A stretch of DNA of 64,000 nucleotides, taken from contig PBXZ01000100.1 of assembly GCA_002729415.1 (NCBI GenBank), positions 5,463-69,462 on the forward strand, written 5' to 3'. Under the pieces are notes generated by a model. The model saw only the letters and a list, made by a program, of their open reading frames with translations. It had not been told where the DNA came from and made no database searches. The DNA is from UBA9662 sp002729415. GTDB lineage: Bacteria; Poribacteria; WGA-4E; UBA9662. Both the position numbers and the translations under genes were made by a program. Below are positions 1 to 9,759 of this stretch, one piece after another. Every line of letters starts with the position of its first letter. Within the stretch, counting starts at the first letter, position 1.

Positions 1-44
1 CAACCCTCGTTGACCCAATGGTTGCGTTCAGAGGAGAAATCTGA
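1..44 (+). CDS. C-terminal end of an FtsX/MacB-like ABC permease (partial)
   Basis: Frame 3 is open from base 3 and ends at TGA 42-44. The last residues read DPMVAFRGEI, which resembles the DPxxALRxE tail common at the end of FtsX/MacB-type permeases. The stop overlaps the ATG of the ATPase gene by one base, which suggests translational coupling. Only 13 codons are visible, so the family call rests on that tail and on the neighbouring ATPase. Confidence 0.5.
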   Translation, partial: TLVDPMVAFRGEI

Positions 45-706
45 TGATTATTGAAGCCAAAGGCTTAACCAAAAAATTCGGTCAATCAGCCGCAGAAATT
101 GTAGCTGTCAACCAAGTTGATATCAGTATTCAGATGGGTGAGCTCGTCATGTTCATGGGCGATAGTGGGTGCGGCAAAACCACCCTGATCAGTCTTCTCG
201 GTTGTATTCTAACCCCTGACGAAGGGGAACTCCGCATCAATCAAAAATTAGTTGACTACGAAAATGACAATCTATCGTTAATTCGACGTAGAGATATTGG
301 ATTTGTATTCCAATTGTTCAACCTCATACCCTACTTAACAGCATTAGAAAACGTGATGCTTGCCATGGATATATCAAATACTAGGGGATTCGAGGCTGAG
401 AAACGGGCTGAAAAATTGCTCGCACGCGTTGGTCTTAAACACCGTGTAAATCACCGCCCCGGTCAACTATCAGGAGGTGAGAAACAGAGGGTTTCGTTCG
501 CACGCGCCTTAGCCAACAAACCAAAGATTATTTTCGCCGATGAACCTACGGCTAACCTTGATAGTCGCCAAAGTCAAAATTTGATGGGATTGGTGCGAGA
601 ACTCCGTCAGGATAATCAGACCACCATAGCCATCGTAACACACCACCAAGAGTTAAGGAAAAATGCTGATCGAGTAATACACATGAAAGATGGAAAAATT
701 ATCTGA
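44..706 (+). CDS. ABC transporter ATP-binding protein, LolD/MacB type
   Basis: A 220-residue ATPase that would energise an FtsX-type permease for lipoprotein trafficking or export of small molecules or peptides. Visible motifs are Walker A GDSGCGKT (residues 39-46), Q-loop Gln90, signature LSGGE (142-146), Walker B ending FADE (about 162-167) and an H-loop His near 198. The length is normal for this stand-alone family. It starts inside the stop codon of the preceding permease fragment and is followed 23 bases later by a beta-barrel-like protein, so it may serve an envelope-spanning system. The substrate cannot be read from the sequence. Confidence 0.9.
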   Translation: MIIEAKGLTKKFGQSAAEIVAVNQVDISIQMGELVMFMGDSGCGKTTLISLLGCILTPDEGELRINQKLVDYENDNLSLIRRRDIGFVFQLFNLIPYLTALENVMLAMDISNTRGFEAEKRAEKLLARVGLKHRVNHRPGQLSGGEKQRVSFARALANKPKIIFADEPTANLDSRQSQNLMGLVRELRQDNQTTIAIVTHHQELRKNADRVIHMKDGKII

Positions 707-728
707 ATTTCACTAAAGAGGGAAACCG

Positions 729-2075
729 ATGACAATTAAAAGCTGGACTGGTAGCCTGTTTGCTATTTTACTATTTGTAAGTGTGTGCCTGTCACAGGCA
801 CAAGAAGTTGGTGGTTTAGACATGCAAACGATGGCAACGGAACAACTTGGGTTAACAGGTGGTGGATTTACATGGATTGATGGAACACCATATTTTCGTA
901 CGCAACTGCAACCAGAAGCCACCTTTGGCAAAATTGGTATTGGGCTTGACCTTGTTCTCCTTCTCGGTAACGTAACCAACGAAGAAACTGGCGAGAATGA
1001 GTTCAAAGTATTGGCTGAAAACGGTGAAGAATGGAACAGTCTAAGTAACTATCTACGTGCGCTTCGCTTCATTCGATATGGACAACCAGCTGAGCCATTT
1101 TACGCCCATTTTGGCGCCTTCGACTACATAACTATCGGTCACGGGTTCATCATGTCGGGTTATTCGAACCATGATCGGCGTGGGTTACGTCTAAACACTC
1201 GGTTACAGAACAAGTTCGGCATTGAAACAGTCATCAACGATATAGGTAACCCGTCTGTTCTAGGTGGACGCGTATACTATCGACCACTAGGTCGTTTCGA
1301 GTTAGGAGGTACATACCTAACCGACACAAATCCCAATTTGGACAATGATCTCAAAACAGAGGAAGATCCACTTGTAGCAATGGGGGTTGATATTGGAATA
1401 CCAATTGTGAGCAGTGATGCCTTGCAAATAGACCTTTATAACGATCTTGTCTTTTTGAACACCAAGATTGGGTCAAATGATAAAAAAGAGTTGGCAAAAG
1501 GAAATGCCTCAGGTATAGGACTTTCAGCTTTCAAGTCAATCTTCAAATTAGAGTATCGAATTTTCGGTGAGAAGTTTATTCCAACGATATTTGATCACAA
1601 TTATGATGTGTTAGCACCAACATTTCTCGGGTTAGACGAGACAAAGGATGGAGTTTCCAGAAAAGGGTTTTACTCACTAATTACATCCCATATACTTCCC
1701 AAGGTTAATTTGATTGGTACTTTTGAGAGCTATAGTGATGGTGATCCGAAGATGTATTTGGGCGTTTCTGAGGACGGGCTAATCGACAAACTATCGTTTC
1801 GTGCCTTCTACACCAAACGAAATATTGGACAAAAGTATATAGATAATGACGGAAAAGAAGTAGATCCCGACTTTTTTGAGGATATAGCTCGGCTTGACGA
1901 GAAGTCAGCTTTTACAGTGCGATTAGGATACGAGATCATTTCTGCCGGCGTACCGCTCGAGTTTAACATTATCCGCCAATATACCTTCCAACAAATGNTG
2001 GATGATGACGGTGAAANGTCATTTAAACCAATTAAAACAACATCGTTCGAAATTGGTGTNAAATTGGATTTCTAG
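729..2075 (+). CDS. Exported, probably outer-membrane beta-barrel protein
   Basis: A 448-residue protein with a clear signal peptide (hydrophobic core about residues 8-21, cleavage likely after SQAQ). The rest is rich in short alternating hydrophobic stretches such as LGGRVYYRPLG and FTVRLGYEI, and it ends in a terminal Phe (KLDF), the usual signature of an outer-membrane barrel. A good ribosome site (AGAGGGA, about 715-721) precedes the ATG. It follows the ABC ATPase closely and may be its outer-membrane partner. No named family is recognised. Three N-containing codons lie near the end. Confidence 0.6.
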   Translation: MTIKSWTGSLFAILLFVSVCLSQAQEVGGLDMQTMATEQLGLTGGGFTWIDGTPYFRTQLQPEATFGKIGIGLDLVLLLGNVTNEETGENEFKVLAENGEEWNSLSNYLRALRFIRYGQPAEPFYAHFGAFDYITIGHGFIMSGYSNHDRRGLRLNTRLQNKFGIETVINDIGNPSVLGGRVYYRPLGRFELGGTYLTDTNPNLDNDLKTEEDPLVAMGVDIGIPIVSSDALQIDLYNDLVFLNTKIGSNDKKELAKGNASGIGLSAFKSIFKLEYRIFGEKFIPTIFDHNYDVLAPTFLGLDETKDGVSRKGFYSLITSHILPKVNLIGTFESYSDGDPKMYLGVSEDGLIDKLSFRAFYTKRNIGQKYIDNDGKEVDPDFFEDIARLDEKSAFTVRLGYEIISAGVPLEFNIIRQYTFQQMXDDDGEXSFKPIKTTSFEIGXKLDF

Positions 2076-2088
2076 ATCAAAGCCNAAA

Positions 2089-2799
2089 TCACTCAAATCG
2101 CTTAAGTTGGCCAANCTTGACCTTNGACCAAGTTGTCGTAAGTTTACGCTTTAATTCAACAGGNCGAGGTTTNCCNGGCCCACCGTNCNGNATATTCTCA
2201 CCCCTAATTTCGACATCATCAAAGCGGGCNTGCGCATCTGAAACAATTAAGCCNGCTTGACCAGACTTAAGNGGATCCGGATCAATTGCTGAGAATACTT
2301 GATCGTCAATNTGNAATTCAAGTAGNTCACCGTTAACAGTTGCCCGCAGATTGTACCATTTATCCTTTTCCGCCACAAAAGGGAAAGGTACGATAGACCA
2401 GTTCTCTGGAGTTGCTTTGGCAATAGTTGCCCTTTCATTAGCGTATTCAATGAAAAAGAGATAGCGTGTGTCTTCTTCACCTCGATCAAAAATCGTCATT
2501 CCGAGATATGGGGTATCGAAAATCTTTTTCTCTTTGCCTAGTTTCACTCGACATGACATCGAATAATCTAACCAATCCAAATGCCCTGTAGTCCAGAGAC
2601 TCATAAAGCCTTCAAGGAAGATTTCTCCAACGGCCTCCCCATCATCAATCCACCATTTCTCGACTTTTGGATCCTCATTGAATATTTTCCATTCCTTGGT
2701 ATTCTTGTCTTCAAAATCATCTCGCCAAATACCAGCCNCGCTCATACCCGATACCAATAACAACCATGCAATGAAAAAAAACGGTTTCATAACTAACAC
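2089..2799 (-). CDS. Exported concanavalin-like (DUF1080/LamG-type) protein
   Basis: A 236-residue protein with an N-terminal signal segment (hydrophobic residues 5-19), followed by a beta-sandwich-like domain. It shows DDFED near the mature start, KWWIDDGEAVG, and the closing FDDVEIRG typical of DUF1080 (3-keto-disaccharide hydrolase) and related laminin-G-like domains. Such proteins are usually secreted and bind or cleave glycans. It is the last gene of the leftward cluster that includes the cyclase-family gene. Many codons near its 3' end contain N, so the C-terminal tail is poorly defined. Catalytic activity is not shown by the sequence. Confidence 0.65.
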   Translation of the reverse strand: MLVMKPFFFIAWLLLVSGMSXAGIWRDDFEDKNTKEWKIFNEDPKVEKWWIDDGEAVGEIFLEGFMSLWTTGHLDWLDYSMSCRVKLGKEKKIFDTPYLGMTIFDRGEEDTRYLFFIEYANERATIAKATPENWSIVPFPFVAEKDKWYNLRATVNGXLLEXXIDDQVFSAIDPDXLKSGQXGLIVSDAXARFDDVEIRGENXXXGGXXKPXPVELKRKLTTTWXKVKXGQLKRFE

Positions 2800-2817
2800 C
2801 TNATCTATTTTTTCTTT

Positions 2818-3504
2818 TTAGATGAAAGCCAAAACTCGGGCAGGCGCCGCAGAACTTCTGGCTAACTTCATTGGTGCGATGACAACATAAAAATGTTTAG
2901 GCAAATCACNCAGACTTTTCAGATCTTCGATTTGTGGAATTCCTGCCCCGAGAAAAACAAGATGGGCAGGAGGCAGTCCATCCTCTTGATGGCCGACTAG
3001 TGCATCAATGCTACATGCATCAGTTCCCACAACTTTTATTCCCTTTTCTACAAGCAACTCAGCNGCATCTTTGCTATATCCAATCCACTTCTGGTTAAAG
3101 ATTTCCTCGTTAACCAAACGATCCATTCCAGTTCGAAGAAAGACGATACTTTCTGCACCAATATCACCGTTTTCAGAAACCCAATTTCGTAGATCTTCTG
3201 CTGTTACTTGGTCACCAGGTTGTTTACTGTTAGATAAATCAATCAAGACTGCTTCACCAGTGAGTTTGTCAATTGGAATCTCTGCAACTGTGTAACCATC
3301 TGCATACATCAAGCATGGCACATCAATATGAGTTGCACAGTGACCAGATAAATCTACACGACTTTCAAAATAGCCGTCTTTTTCAATCGTTGCCGTATCA
3401 TAAATTCTAACTGGATCGATTGGAAGCTCACGTGGACTATTCTCATCCACTTGGTAAGAAAGATCAATAACCTTCTGAAAATTCAATTGCATTTGCTTTT
3501 TCAC
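2818..3504 (-). CDS. Cyclase-family protein (kynurenine formamidase-like metal hydrolase)
   Basis: A 228-residue member of the PF04199 cyclase family. The diagnostic metal-binding stretch is GHCATHIDVP, a variant of HxGTHxDxP, here with Cys-Ala in place of Gly-Thr-like positions but with both histidines and the aspartate kept. Further supporting segments are VDLSGH and FLRTG. Family members hydrolyse amides or lactones, for example N-formylkynurenine, and use Zn or Mn. No other tryptophan-degradation gene is visible, so the substrate is open. It starts at GTG (3504) with an in-frame ATG four codons later. It sits 14 bases after the NtrC-type regulator gene. Confidence 0.75.
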   Translation of the reverse strand: MKKQMQLNFQKVIDLSYQVDENSPRELPIDPVRIYDTATIEKDGYFESRVDLSGHCATHIDVPCLMYADGYTVAEIPIDKLTGEAVLIDLSNSKQPGDQVTAEDLRNWVSENGDIGAESIVFLRTGMDRLVNEEIFNQKWIGYSKDXAELLVEKGIKVVGTDACSIDALVGHQEDGLPPAHLVFLGAGIPQIEDLKSLXDLPKHFYVVIAPMKLARSSAAPARVLAFI

Positions 3505-3518
3505 CTTTATTATCCAAT

Positions 3519-4916
3519 TTATAGTTCTCTTTCAGCATTTATCCAACCATAAGACTCAAGNTTTCGATAAAGTGTTCGAAGNCCAATCCCCAAGATTTTG
3601 GCTGTTTGTNTCTTATTTCCGCTGGNTTNCCCAAGAGTTTTGCGAATTGCCTCCTNCTCAATTTCTTCCATTGTCATACCAATTGTACCAACAGAATCTC
3701 CAGNTNGGCCNTCTATTTGCTGTGGNATCTTATGTTGCTGTGGGATCTTATGCNTATCAGTAAAAAAATCTNCAATCGAAATTGACTCTGTCGTCGTCAG
3801 GATAACAGCNGTTTCAATTGTATTACGCAATTCACGAACGTTGCCCGACCAATCTTGTTNTTTNAGATAATNCATCGCTTCAGCAGTGATTTNCGAGANT
3901 GGTTTAACATGCTCACGACTTAACTCTTTNATGAAGGCATCAACCAGCAGCGGAATATCTTCACGCCTTTCACGAAGCGGTGGNACTCTCAGCCGAAATC
4001 TATTGATACGGTGATACAAGTCTGATCGAAAATCCTTGTTCGTCACTGCTTCCTCCAAGTCTCTATTAGTAGCAGCAATAATACGAACATCAACTGTGAT
4101 TGTTTTGTCACCACCAACTCTGGTAAATTCGCCCTNCTCTAAGACGCGNAGGAAGCGAACTTGGGCTTCAAGTCCCATTTCACCAATTTCATCAAGCACA
4201 AGTGTTCCTTCATGAGTTTGTTCAAAGATACCCAATTTTCTGCTTGTCGCGCCGGTGAATGCGCCCCGTTCATGCCCAAAAAGCTCGCTTTCAAGCAAAG
4301 TTGGCGTCAGTGCAGCACAGTTAACCGCCTTATATGGCTTATCTGCTCGACGACTATGATTATGTATAGCTTTAGCAATCAACTCTTTACCAACACCATT
4401 TTCACCTGTAATAAGCACCGTCGCATTTGTTGGAGCCACTTGTTGGGTGAGACGAAAAAGCTCAATCATAGGCTTTGAATGTCCAATGATGTTATCAAAT
4501 CCAAACTTATCATCAAGTTGCTGGCGCAAGTTCACATTTTGAATGAAGAGTGCCCATTTCTCTAACGCATTTCGAACGGTTTGACGAAGAATATCAATAT
4601 TCACTGGTTTTTGCAGATACGATACCGCCCCAGCATGCATCGCCTCAACCGCGCTATCAACTGTCCCATAACCAGTTAAGATAATGACCTGTGTATCTGG
4701 CGCGCGGTCGCGAATGTTGGTCAAAAGCTCGATACCGCTTAAATCTGGCATCTGCAGATCCGTAATAACGACATCAATCCTCTCTTCCTCAAGCGTCTTC
4801 AAGGCCTCTCGACCACCCGCTGCGGCATAGAGATCATACCCTTCACGCTCGAGGGCTTCTACCGTTGCTTCTACACTTGTTTTTTCATCATCTACAACCA
4901 GAATCTTTGCGCTCAT
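3519..4916 (-). CDS. Sigma-54-dependent response regulator, NtrC/AtoC type
   Basis: A 465-residue regulator with three domains. The receiver domain covers residues 1-120, with the acidic pair DD9-10 and phosphoacceptor Asp53 in TDLQMPD. The AAA+ domain has Walker A GENGVGKE, the sigma-54 contact loop GAFTGA and Walker B LVLDEIGE. A C-terminal Fis-type helix-turn-helix follows. It should open promoters held by sigma-54 when phosphorylated by the kinase encoded just upstream. The two genes overlap by four bases (ATGA). Several residues in the last third are unreadable because of N calls. Confidence 0.92.
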   Translation of the reverse strand: MSAKILVVDDEKTSVEATVEALEREGYDLYAAAGGREALKTLEEERIDVVITDLQMPDLSGIELLTNIRDRAPDTQVIILTGYGTVDSAVEAMHAGAVSYLQKPVNIDILRQTVRNALEKWALFIQNVNLRQQLDDKFGFDNIIGHSKPMIELFRLTQQVAPTNATVLITGENGVGKELIAKAIHNHSRRADKPYKAVNCAALTPTLLESELFGHERGAFTGATSRKLGIFEQTHEGTLVLDEIGEMGLEAQVRFXRVLEXGEFTRVGGDKTITVDVRIIAATNRDLEEAVTNKDFRSDLYHRINRFRLRXPPLRERREDIPLLVDAFXKELSREHVKPXSXITAEAMXYXKXQDWSGNVRELRNTIEXAVILTTTESISIXDFFTDXHKIPQQHKXPQQIXGXXGDSVGTIGMTMEEIEXEAIRKTLGXXSGNKXQTAKILGIXLRTLYRXLESYGWINAEREL

Positions 4917-5701
4917 GTATTTTGTGTTACAGGTATTCGAATTGAGAATTTTGCACCGTTTCCAGGACTACTCTTAACATTGATGGTACCACCATGCGAT
5001 TCTACTATCTGCTTTACAATTGCAAGTCCCACTCCTGTTCCTTCTTTCCTTGTTGAGAAGAAAAGATCAAAGATTTTATCGACATAAACTGCCTCAATAC
5101 CATCACCAGTGTCTTGAACTTCGATTAGCAATTCATTGGCTAAGCTTTTAACTCGAATAGTCAATACACCACCATTTTTCATTGATTGGCTAGCATTGAT
5201 AATCAAGTTAAGAAATACCTGTTTGAATTGGACCGGGTCAAGCTCAACAAGAGGCAAAGCCTCAATATCACGGTTAATTTCAATATTTTGGCTTTGGATT
5301 TCCGGTTCGTTGAAGGCAAGAACTTCCTCCATTAATTCTATCGGCTTGGATAACTCAAATTTTGGTGGGGGTAATTTCGCGTATCGACGAAAATTTGTCA
5401 ATATTAAATCAAGCCGGTCAACTTCTTTACGAACACGATGAACTCTATTGGTTAAATCCACACCATTTTCATGTCCTTGGGAAAAATCTTCATCTAAAAG
5501 CTGAAGATTCATACTGATACCGTTCAGAGGGTTCCGAATTTCGTGAACCAGCTTTTGTGTCAAAACACCGATTTGTGCCTGCTCTGCTTGCGTTTGCCAA
5601 TGTCGCTTGTGAATTTGATCACTTAGCTTGGTAATCAGAATCCCAACACCCACCCCTACAAACAGACACCCTAGCACAACAAGCCATAAGATGTTTCCCA
5701 T
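4913..5701 (-). CDS. Membrane-anchored sensor histidine kinase
   Basis: A 262-residue kinase with one N-terminal membrane helix (about residues 4-24) and almost no sensor region. The HisKA box LVHEIRNPLNG has the phosphorylated His53, and the HATPase domain shows the N box (LNLIINASQS), G1 (DTGDGI) and G2 (GTGVGLAI). It forms an obvious pair with the NtrC-type regulator whose start overlaps its stop by four bases. Lack of a periplasmic sensor suggests that input comes from the membrane or from a partner protein, perhaps the SPOR protein encoded immediately upstream. That partnership is inference. Confidence 0.9.
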   Translation of the reverse strand: MGNILWLVVLGCLFVGVGVGILITKLSDQIHKRHWQTQAEQAQIGVLTQKLVHEIRNPLNGISMNLQLLDEDFSQGHENGVDLTNRVHRVRKEVDRLDLILTNFRRYAKLPPPKFELSKPIELMEEVLAFNEPEIQSQNIEINRDIEALPLVELDPVQFKQVFLNLIINASQSMKNGGVLTIRVKSLANELLIEVQDTGDGIEAVYVDKIFDLFFSTRKEGTGVGLAIVKQIVESHGGTINVKSSPGNGAKFSIRIPVTQNT

Positions 5702-5709
5702 ATTATCAA

Positions 5710-6540
5710 TCAGAAGAAAATTTTAACGGCAGGGTTTTTGGACCTTGCAATGTAGCAATCCTTGAATTTCTCTAAATGTTTTTCCTGTTCCATCCGTGCC
5801 TCATCTTCCGTATCAAATCCGGTAATAATGACCAGATATTTCTCACCAACTCCCTTAATTTCTATATTTGGATTTTCCGCCAGATCTCGCTTTTGTCTTT
5901 CCGCTCTTTGTCGACTATCAAATGTAGCAACCACTACAACAAAATCTAATTTCTCCGTCTTTGTCTTAGTATTAAATTCATCGGGCACGTTCTCCTCTAT
6001 CTCTGTATCTGCTTGAGTCAAACCTACATCTGAGGATGTTGTTACTCTATTGGATCGCGAATCACCTGGAACTGGTTTNTCGTACCCCGACTTAGCTTTC
6101 TCAATCCNCGGTCTTNCTGGACTTTGAACAAGTGATTGGTCCTGTAACTCTACTGGAAAAGTTTGTGCTAACTGTTGACCTGNTTGCGGACTTAAGGCAG
6201 TAANCAGAAATGCGAGNAGAATTACAATTTCAAGAAGAATACCANAAATCAAAATAAGGCTAACGACTTGACTGTACAGAAAAACAGTCTCGTCTTTTGC
6301 NACAATCGGAAAGTTGTGTGTNCTAATAGCATCAACGGCACTGTAGATCCACAATACAGGGTAGGCAATCAATCCAATAACANTCAACGTATCAACTTGA
6401 TGATATATAGGATAAACCAAAAAGGCCTGAATTAAGACAATGTCAATAGCTTTAGGAAGACGACGATCAATAAGTTGCGTAAATCCCGGAATTAAAAGAG
6501 ATATAATCCTGGCAAATGTCAGTTCGGGAGCCATAGACAC
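5710..6540 (-). CDS. Membrane protein with C-terminal SPOR-like domain
   Basis: A 276-residue protein with an N-terminal block of two to three membrane helices (roughly residues 10-70) and another near 85-118. A polar linker follows, then a C-terminal segment (about 200-270) of the SPOR type: VVVVATFDSRQRAERQKRDL and YLVIITGFDTEDEARM. SPOR domains bind denuded septal peptidoglycan, so a role at the division site or cell wall is possible. It lies between secF and the histidine kinase with 8 bases to the latter, consistent with one operon. The N-terminal part is not recognised. Confidence 0.65.
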   Translation of the reverse strand: MSMAPELTFARIISLLIPGFTQLIDRRLPKAIDIVLIQAFLVYPIYHQVDTLXVIGLIAYPVLWIYSAVDAIXTHNFPIXAKDETVFLYSQVVSLILIXGILLEIVIXLAFLXTALSPQXGQQLAQTFPVELQDQSLVQSPXRPXIEKAKSGYXKPVPGDSRSNRVTTSSDVGLTQADTEIEENVPDEFNTKTKTEKLDFVVVVATFDSRQRAERQKRDLAENPNIEIKGVGEKYLVIITGFDTEDEARMEQEKHLEKFKDCYIARSKNPAVKIFF

Positions 6541-6606
6541 TNAATTTTGTTTNTTAAAGACTCACTAAACACAACATGCGTTACTTTAAGAAAACCTGAG
6601 GTGTGT

Positions 6607-7518
6607 TTACGTGAACTTCTGTTTCCAAATATGGACTATTGGACTTGCAACGAAAATCGATGAATATGTACCAANCAAGACACCGATAATCAATGCTAGC
6701 GCGAAGGTATTTATTTCCTCACCAGCAGCTGAGTAAAAATAAATCACCAATACAACAGCTAACGTNGTCAATGANGTAATAATTGTTCGACTGAGAGATT
6801 GATTAATACTCTTATTCAAAATGTGTANGNTGTCTGTACCTTCTNTCATTGCACCTTGATTTTCACGTATCCGATCAAAAACAACAATCGTATCGTTCAA
6901 TGAGTAACCAATTATAGTCAAAAAGGCAGCAACAGTTGGAAGATTGATCTCAATTNNACACAGAGAGAAAATTCCAAGTGTAATCAACACATCATGGATG
7001 AGTGCGATAATTGCCCCAACACCAAACTGAAACTGGAATCGGAAAGAAATATATGCAAGCAAAATTAAGATTGAAACCAAAATTGACCACGATGCAGCCC
7101 ATGTCAAATCTTTNCCAACACTTGGTCCAACCTCAGNAATATTCAGTCCGCCCNCAACAATTTTCAANGAACNATCATCAGCGGAAAGCAACCCNTTGGC
7201 TACTGCTTGACCAACACTCATANCACCTNGNTCAATATNCGTCCCAGNNACAGAGATAGTAGCTTCCTTTTTCGCTTGATCGAGTTGAATAGATGCTTGG
7301 GGATAACCAAGTTCAGTCAGTTTTCTCTTCAATTGGTCATGAGTCACCTGATCAAATTGGGCACGAATTTTTACTCCTCCACTAAAGTCTATACCGAGAC
7401 GAGGTCCTCCATTCAAAACCAAGGAGATGATTCCAGCAAGGATTAAGGCCATAGATAACATGAAACCGACGTATCTTTTCCCGAGAAAATCAATTTCCGT
7501 GTCCTTTAATAATTCCAA
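6607..7518 (-). CDS. secF: Protein translocase subunit SecF
   Basis: A 303-residue inner-membrane protein that works with SecD to pull exported proteins across the membrane using the proton motive force. It has the first membrane helix at about residues 14-34, the family motif GIDFSGG just after it, and a late block of five helices containing GYSLNDTIVVFDRIREN, the characteristic SecF motif. It lies 13 bases after secD, the usual order. Several codons in the periplasmic domain contain N. Confidence 0.97.
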   Translation of the reverse strand: MELLKDTEIDFLGKRYVGFMLSMALILAGIISLVLNGGPRLGIDFSGGVKIRAQFDQVTHDQLKRKLTELGYPQASIQLDQAKKEATISXXGTXIXXGXMSVGQAVAXGLLSADDXXLKIVXGGLNIXEVGPSVXKDLTWAASWSILVSILILLAYISFRFQFQFGVGAIIALIHDVLITLGIFSLCXIEINLPTVAAFLTIIGYSLNDTIVVFDRIRENQGAMXEGTDXXHILNKSINQSLSRTIIXSLXTLAVVLVIYFYSAAGEEINTFALALIIGVLXGTYSSIFVASPIVHIWKQKFT

Positions 7519-7531
7519 TTCTTGAGTCTCC

Positions 7532-9739
7532 TTAAATACTTAGTTTTTCCAATCGCTTTTTCCCAATCATCCAACCATAAATTTCTCGTGTCACCACAAT
7601 AGCAGTAAACATACTAGCAAGAATTCCGATACCGAGTGTAATAGCAAATCCTTTAACTGGCCCAGTACCAAAATTATATAAAACTGCGGCAACGGCAAGC
7701 GTTGTCAGGTTAGCATCTAGAATCGTCCAAAATGCGCGTTGATATCCATTCTCAATCGCTGACCATACCGATTTACCCGTACGCAATTCTTCACGAATTC
7801 GCTCAAAAATCAGAACATTGGCATCAACCGACATCCCAATGGTAAGTACTAAGCCGGCAATTCCTGGCAGAGTCAGTGCGGCACCAAACCCAGCGAGAGC
7901 AGCAAGAACAATCAGCATATTGAAGGACAAAGCAATCACAGCAACTAAACCAGACATTTTGTAGTAAACCAAGATAAATATCACAACCAACATCATTCCC
8001 ACCACAAAAGCCCGTTTACCATTGTCAATTGACCGCTGTCCAAGCGTCGGTCCCACAGTCCGTTCCTCAGCAATCCTTACTCCCACCGGGAATGCCCCTG
8101 ATTTCAAAATATTAGCCAAATACTCAGCTTCTTCGAAAGTGAAGTTGCCAGAGATCGACGCAGTTCCCCCTATAATTGGTTCCTGAATTGTAGGAGCAGA
8201 CTGAACTCTTCCATCGAGAAGAACAGCCAAAGATTCTCCAACATTATCCGTTGTAACTTCAGCGAATTTCCCTCTTCCACCTCGATCAAACCGCAACGCT
8301 ACAGTTCTCTCAAATCCTGTGACACCTGTATCAGGGTAAGCATCAGCAATTTGATCACCTGTCAACAAGACTTGGTCCTTCAGAACATACCAGCCGTCAG
8401 ACTCTTCAGAACGTCCCACTTTTCCATAGTAGATTTTAGCACCTTCAGGAATCTTGTCGGGAAGTGGAGTATTGGCCAACCCATACCAACTGCCACCACC
8501 ACTTGGGTTTTTCTCGACCAGTTTAAATTCTAACAGTCCCATCGTCCTAACAATTCTGAGCGGCCCAGAAGAATCCTTAGCCCCCGGTAACTCTACCACG
8601 ATACGAGGCCGATTTGCTTCACGTCGAATTGATGGTGAAGCCACACCAAAGGCATCTACACGTTGATCCAAAACTGTCCGAACCTGATCTATTGATTCAT
8701 TCTTATACTCAGTTATCTGATCCGAATCTATGCGAATTCGATAAACAATCTGTGTATCTGAAGACGAGCTCTCTTCACTCGGTTCATTAAAATACCGTAG
8801 ATTATTGAGAATTTCTTTGGCAGTAGAGAGATATTCTTCTTTCTTGACAACATCTGCAATACGGTTGGTGGGAATACTAACAGAGGCTTTCAGCCAGTAA
8901 TCGGTAACTTCAATACTACCCGGTGAAACTTTCCACAGTGTTTTTTCATCTCGCAAGCGTTTACTGATTACTTGACTGGTACTTGCCCCATCTTCTGAAT
9001 CTGCAACATCCGCGTATCGTACAGAAATAACAGCCTTGTTTCCCTCCTGCTCAAATCGGTACAAGCCCAATCCAATGTCAGCAAACTGATTTTCCAAATC
9101 ATCCTGATTTACCGGTTTATCAAACGTCGCTTGGACACTAAAACCACCATAGACATTACCTTTTCGGCAACGAATTTTTTCAGCACGCATTCTGCTCGGT
9201 ATTACATCCACACGATTTCTAATCATAGCTTCTATTGATTTTTCAACGTCGACTCCTAGTACAAGATGAACACCTCCAGCCAAATCCAACCCTTGTTTAA
9301 GACGACTATCGGGAAGCATACGACGAAGAGCAACAGGCATACTACCATAAAGGTTTAGATCACCTACCGTGATCTTCTTTGTTTTTGCCTTTTCAGAGAG
9401 AAATCTTACGTAAAATTCGCGATCTGCTGTGGTTTCAAAGATATAATCTCCTTCCGCTTCAGACAAGCCGAACTTATTGATTTGACTATCTAAGACATCA
9501 GAAAGTTCATTTACTACTTTCCTATAATTCTTTCCTGAAGGATACCTAAATTCATCAGTTTCCTTCAGACTAATCTTTAGCGTATGGTCGTCGACAACAT
9601 CAAATATAGGCAGTCCCTCCTGCATCCAGAGGGGAAGGTAGCCATATAGCTTGTCATAAGTAGTCGGAAGCAAATACAAAATCGAAAATAAAAGTACGGT
9701 TAGAACTAAAGCGAGCTTCCAAGCACTAAAATTNTACAT
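7532..9739 (-). CDS. secD: Protein translocase subunit SecD
   Basis: A 735-residue SecD. After the N-terminal helix (about residues 7-27) comes LKQGLDLAGGVHLVLGVD, the SecD signature before the large periplasmic P1 region. The C-terminal six-helix block includes GMSVDANVLIFERIREE. It is longer than the E. coli protein (615 residues) because of an extended periplasmic part, which is common in several phyla. secF follows directly. The start is the ATG at 9739, and the second codon contains N. A tRNA gene lies just upstream on the same strand. Confidence 0.97.
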   Translation of the reverse strand: MXNFSAWKLALVLTVLLFSILYLLPTTYDKLYGYLPLWMQEGLPIFDVVDDHTLKISLKETDEFRYPSGKNYRKVVNELSDVLDSQINKFGLSEAEGDYIFETTADREFYVRFLSEKAKTKKITVGDLNLYGSMPVALRRMLPDSRLKQGLDLAGGVHLVLGVDVEKSIEAMIRNRVDVIPSRMRAEKIRCRKGNVYGGFSVQATFDKPVNQDDLENQFADIGLGLYRFEQEGNKAVISVRYADVADSEDGASTSQVISKRLRDEKTLWKVSPGSIEVTDYWLKASVSIPTNRIADVVKKEEYLSTAKEILNNLRYFNEPSEESSSSDTQIVYRIRIDSDQITEYKNESIDQVRTVLDQRVDAFGVASPSIRREANRPRIVVELPGAKDSSGPLRIVRTMGLLEFKLVEKNPSGGGSWYGLANTPLPDKIPEGAKIYYGKVGRSEESDGWYVLKDQVLLTGDQIADAYPDTGVTGFERTVALRFDRGGRGKFAEVTTDNVGESLAVLLDGRVQSAPTIQEPIIGGTASISGNFTFEEAEYLANILKSGAFPVGVRIAEERTVGPTLGQRSIDNGKRAFVVGMMLVVIFILVYYKMSGLVAVIALSFNMLIVLAALAGFGAALTLPGIAGLVLTIGMSVDANVLIFERIREELRTGKSVWSAIENGYQRAFWTILDANLTTLAVAAVLYNFGTGPVKGFAITLGIGILASMFTAIVVTREIYGWMIGKKRLEKLSI

Positions 9740-9759
9740 TAAATTTCTCCAATAAATAA

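Noticed and set aside
713..1006. 97-codon reading frame on the minus strand
   Set aside because: It lies fully inside the beta-barrel gene in the opposite strand and has no family likeness or ribosome site.
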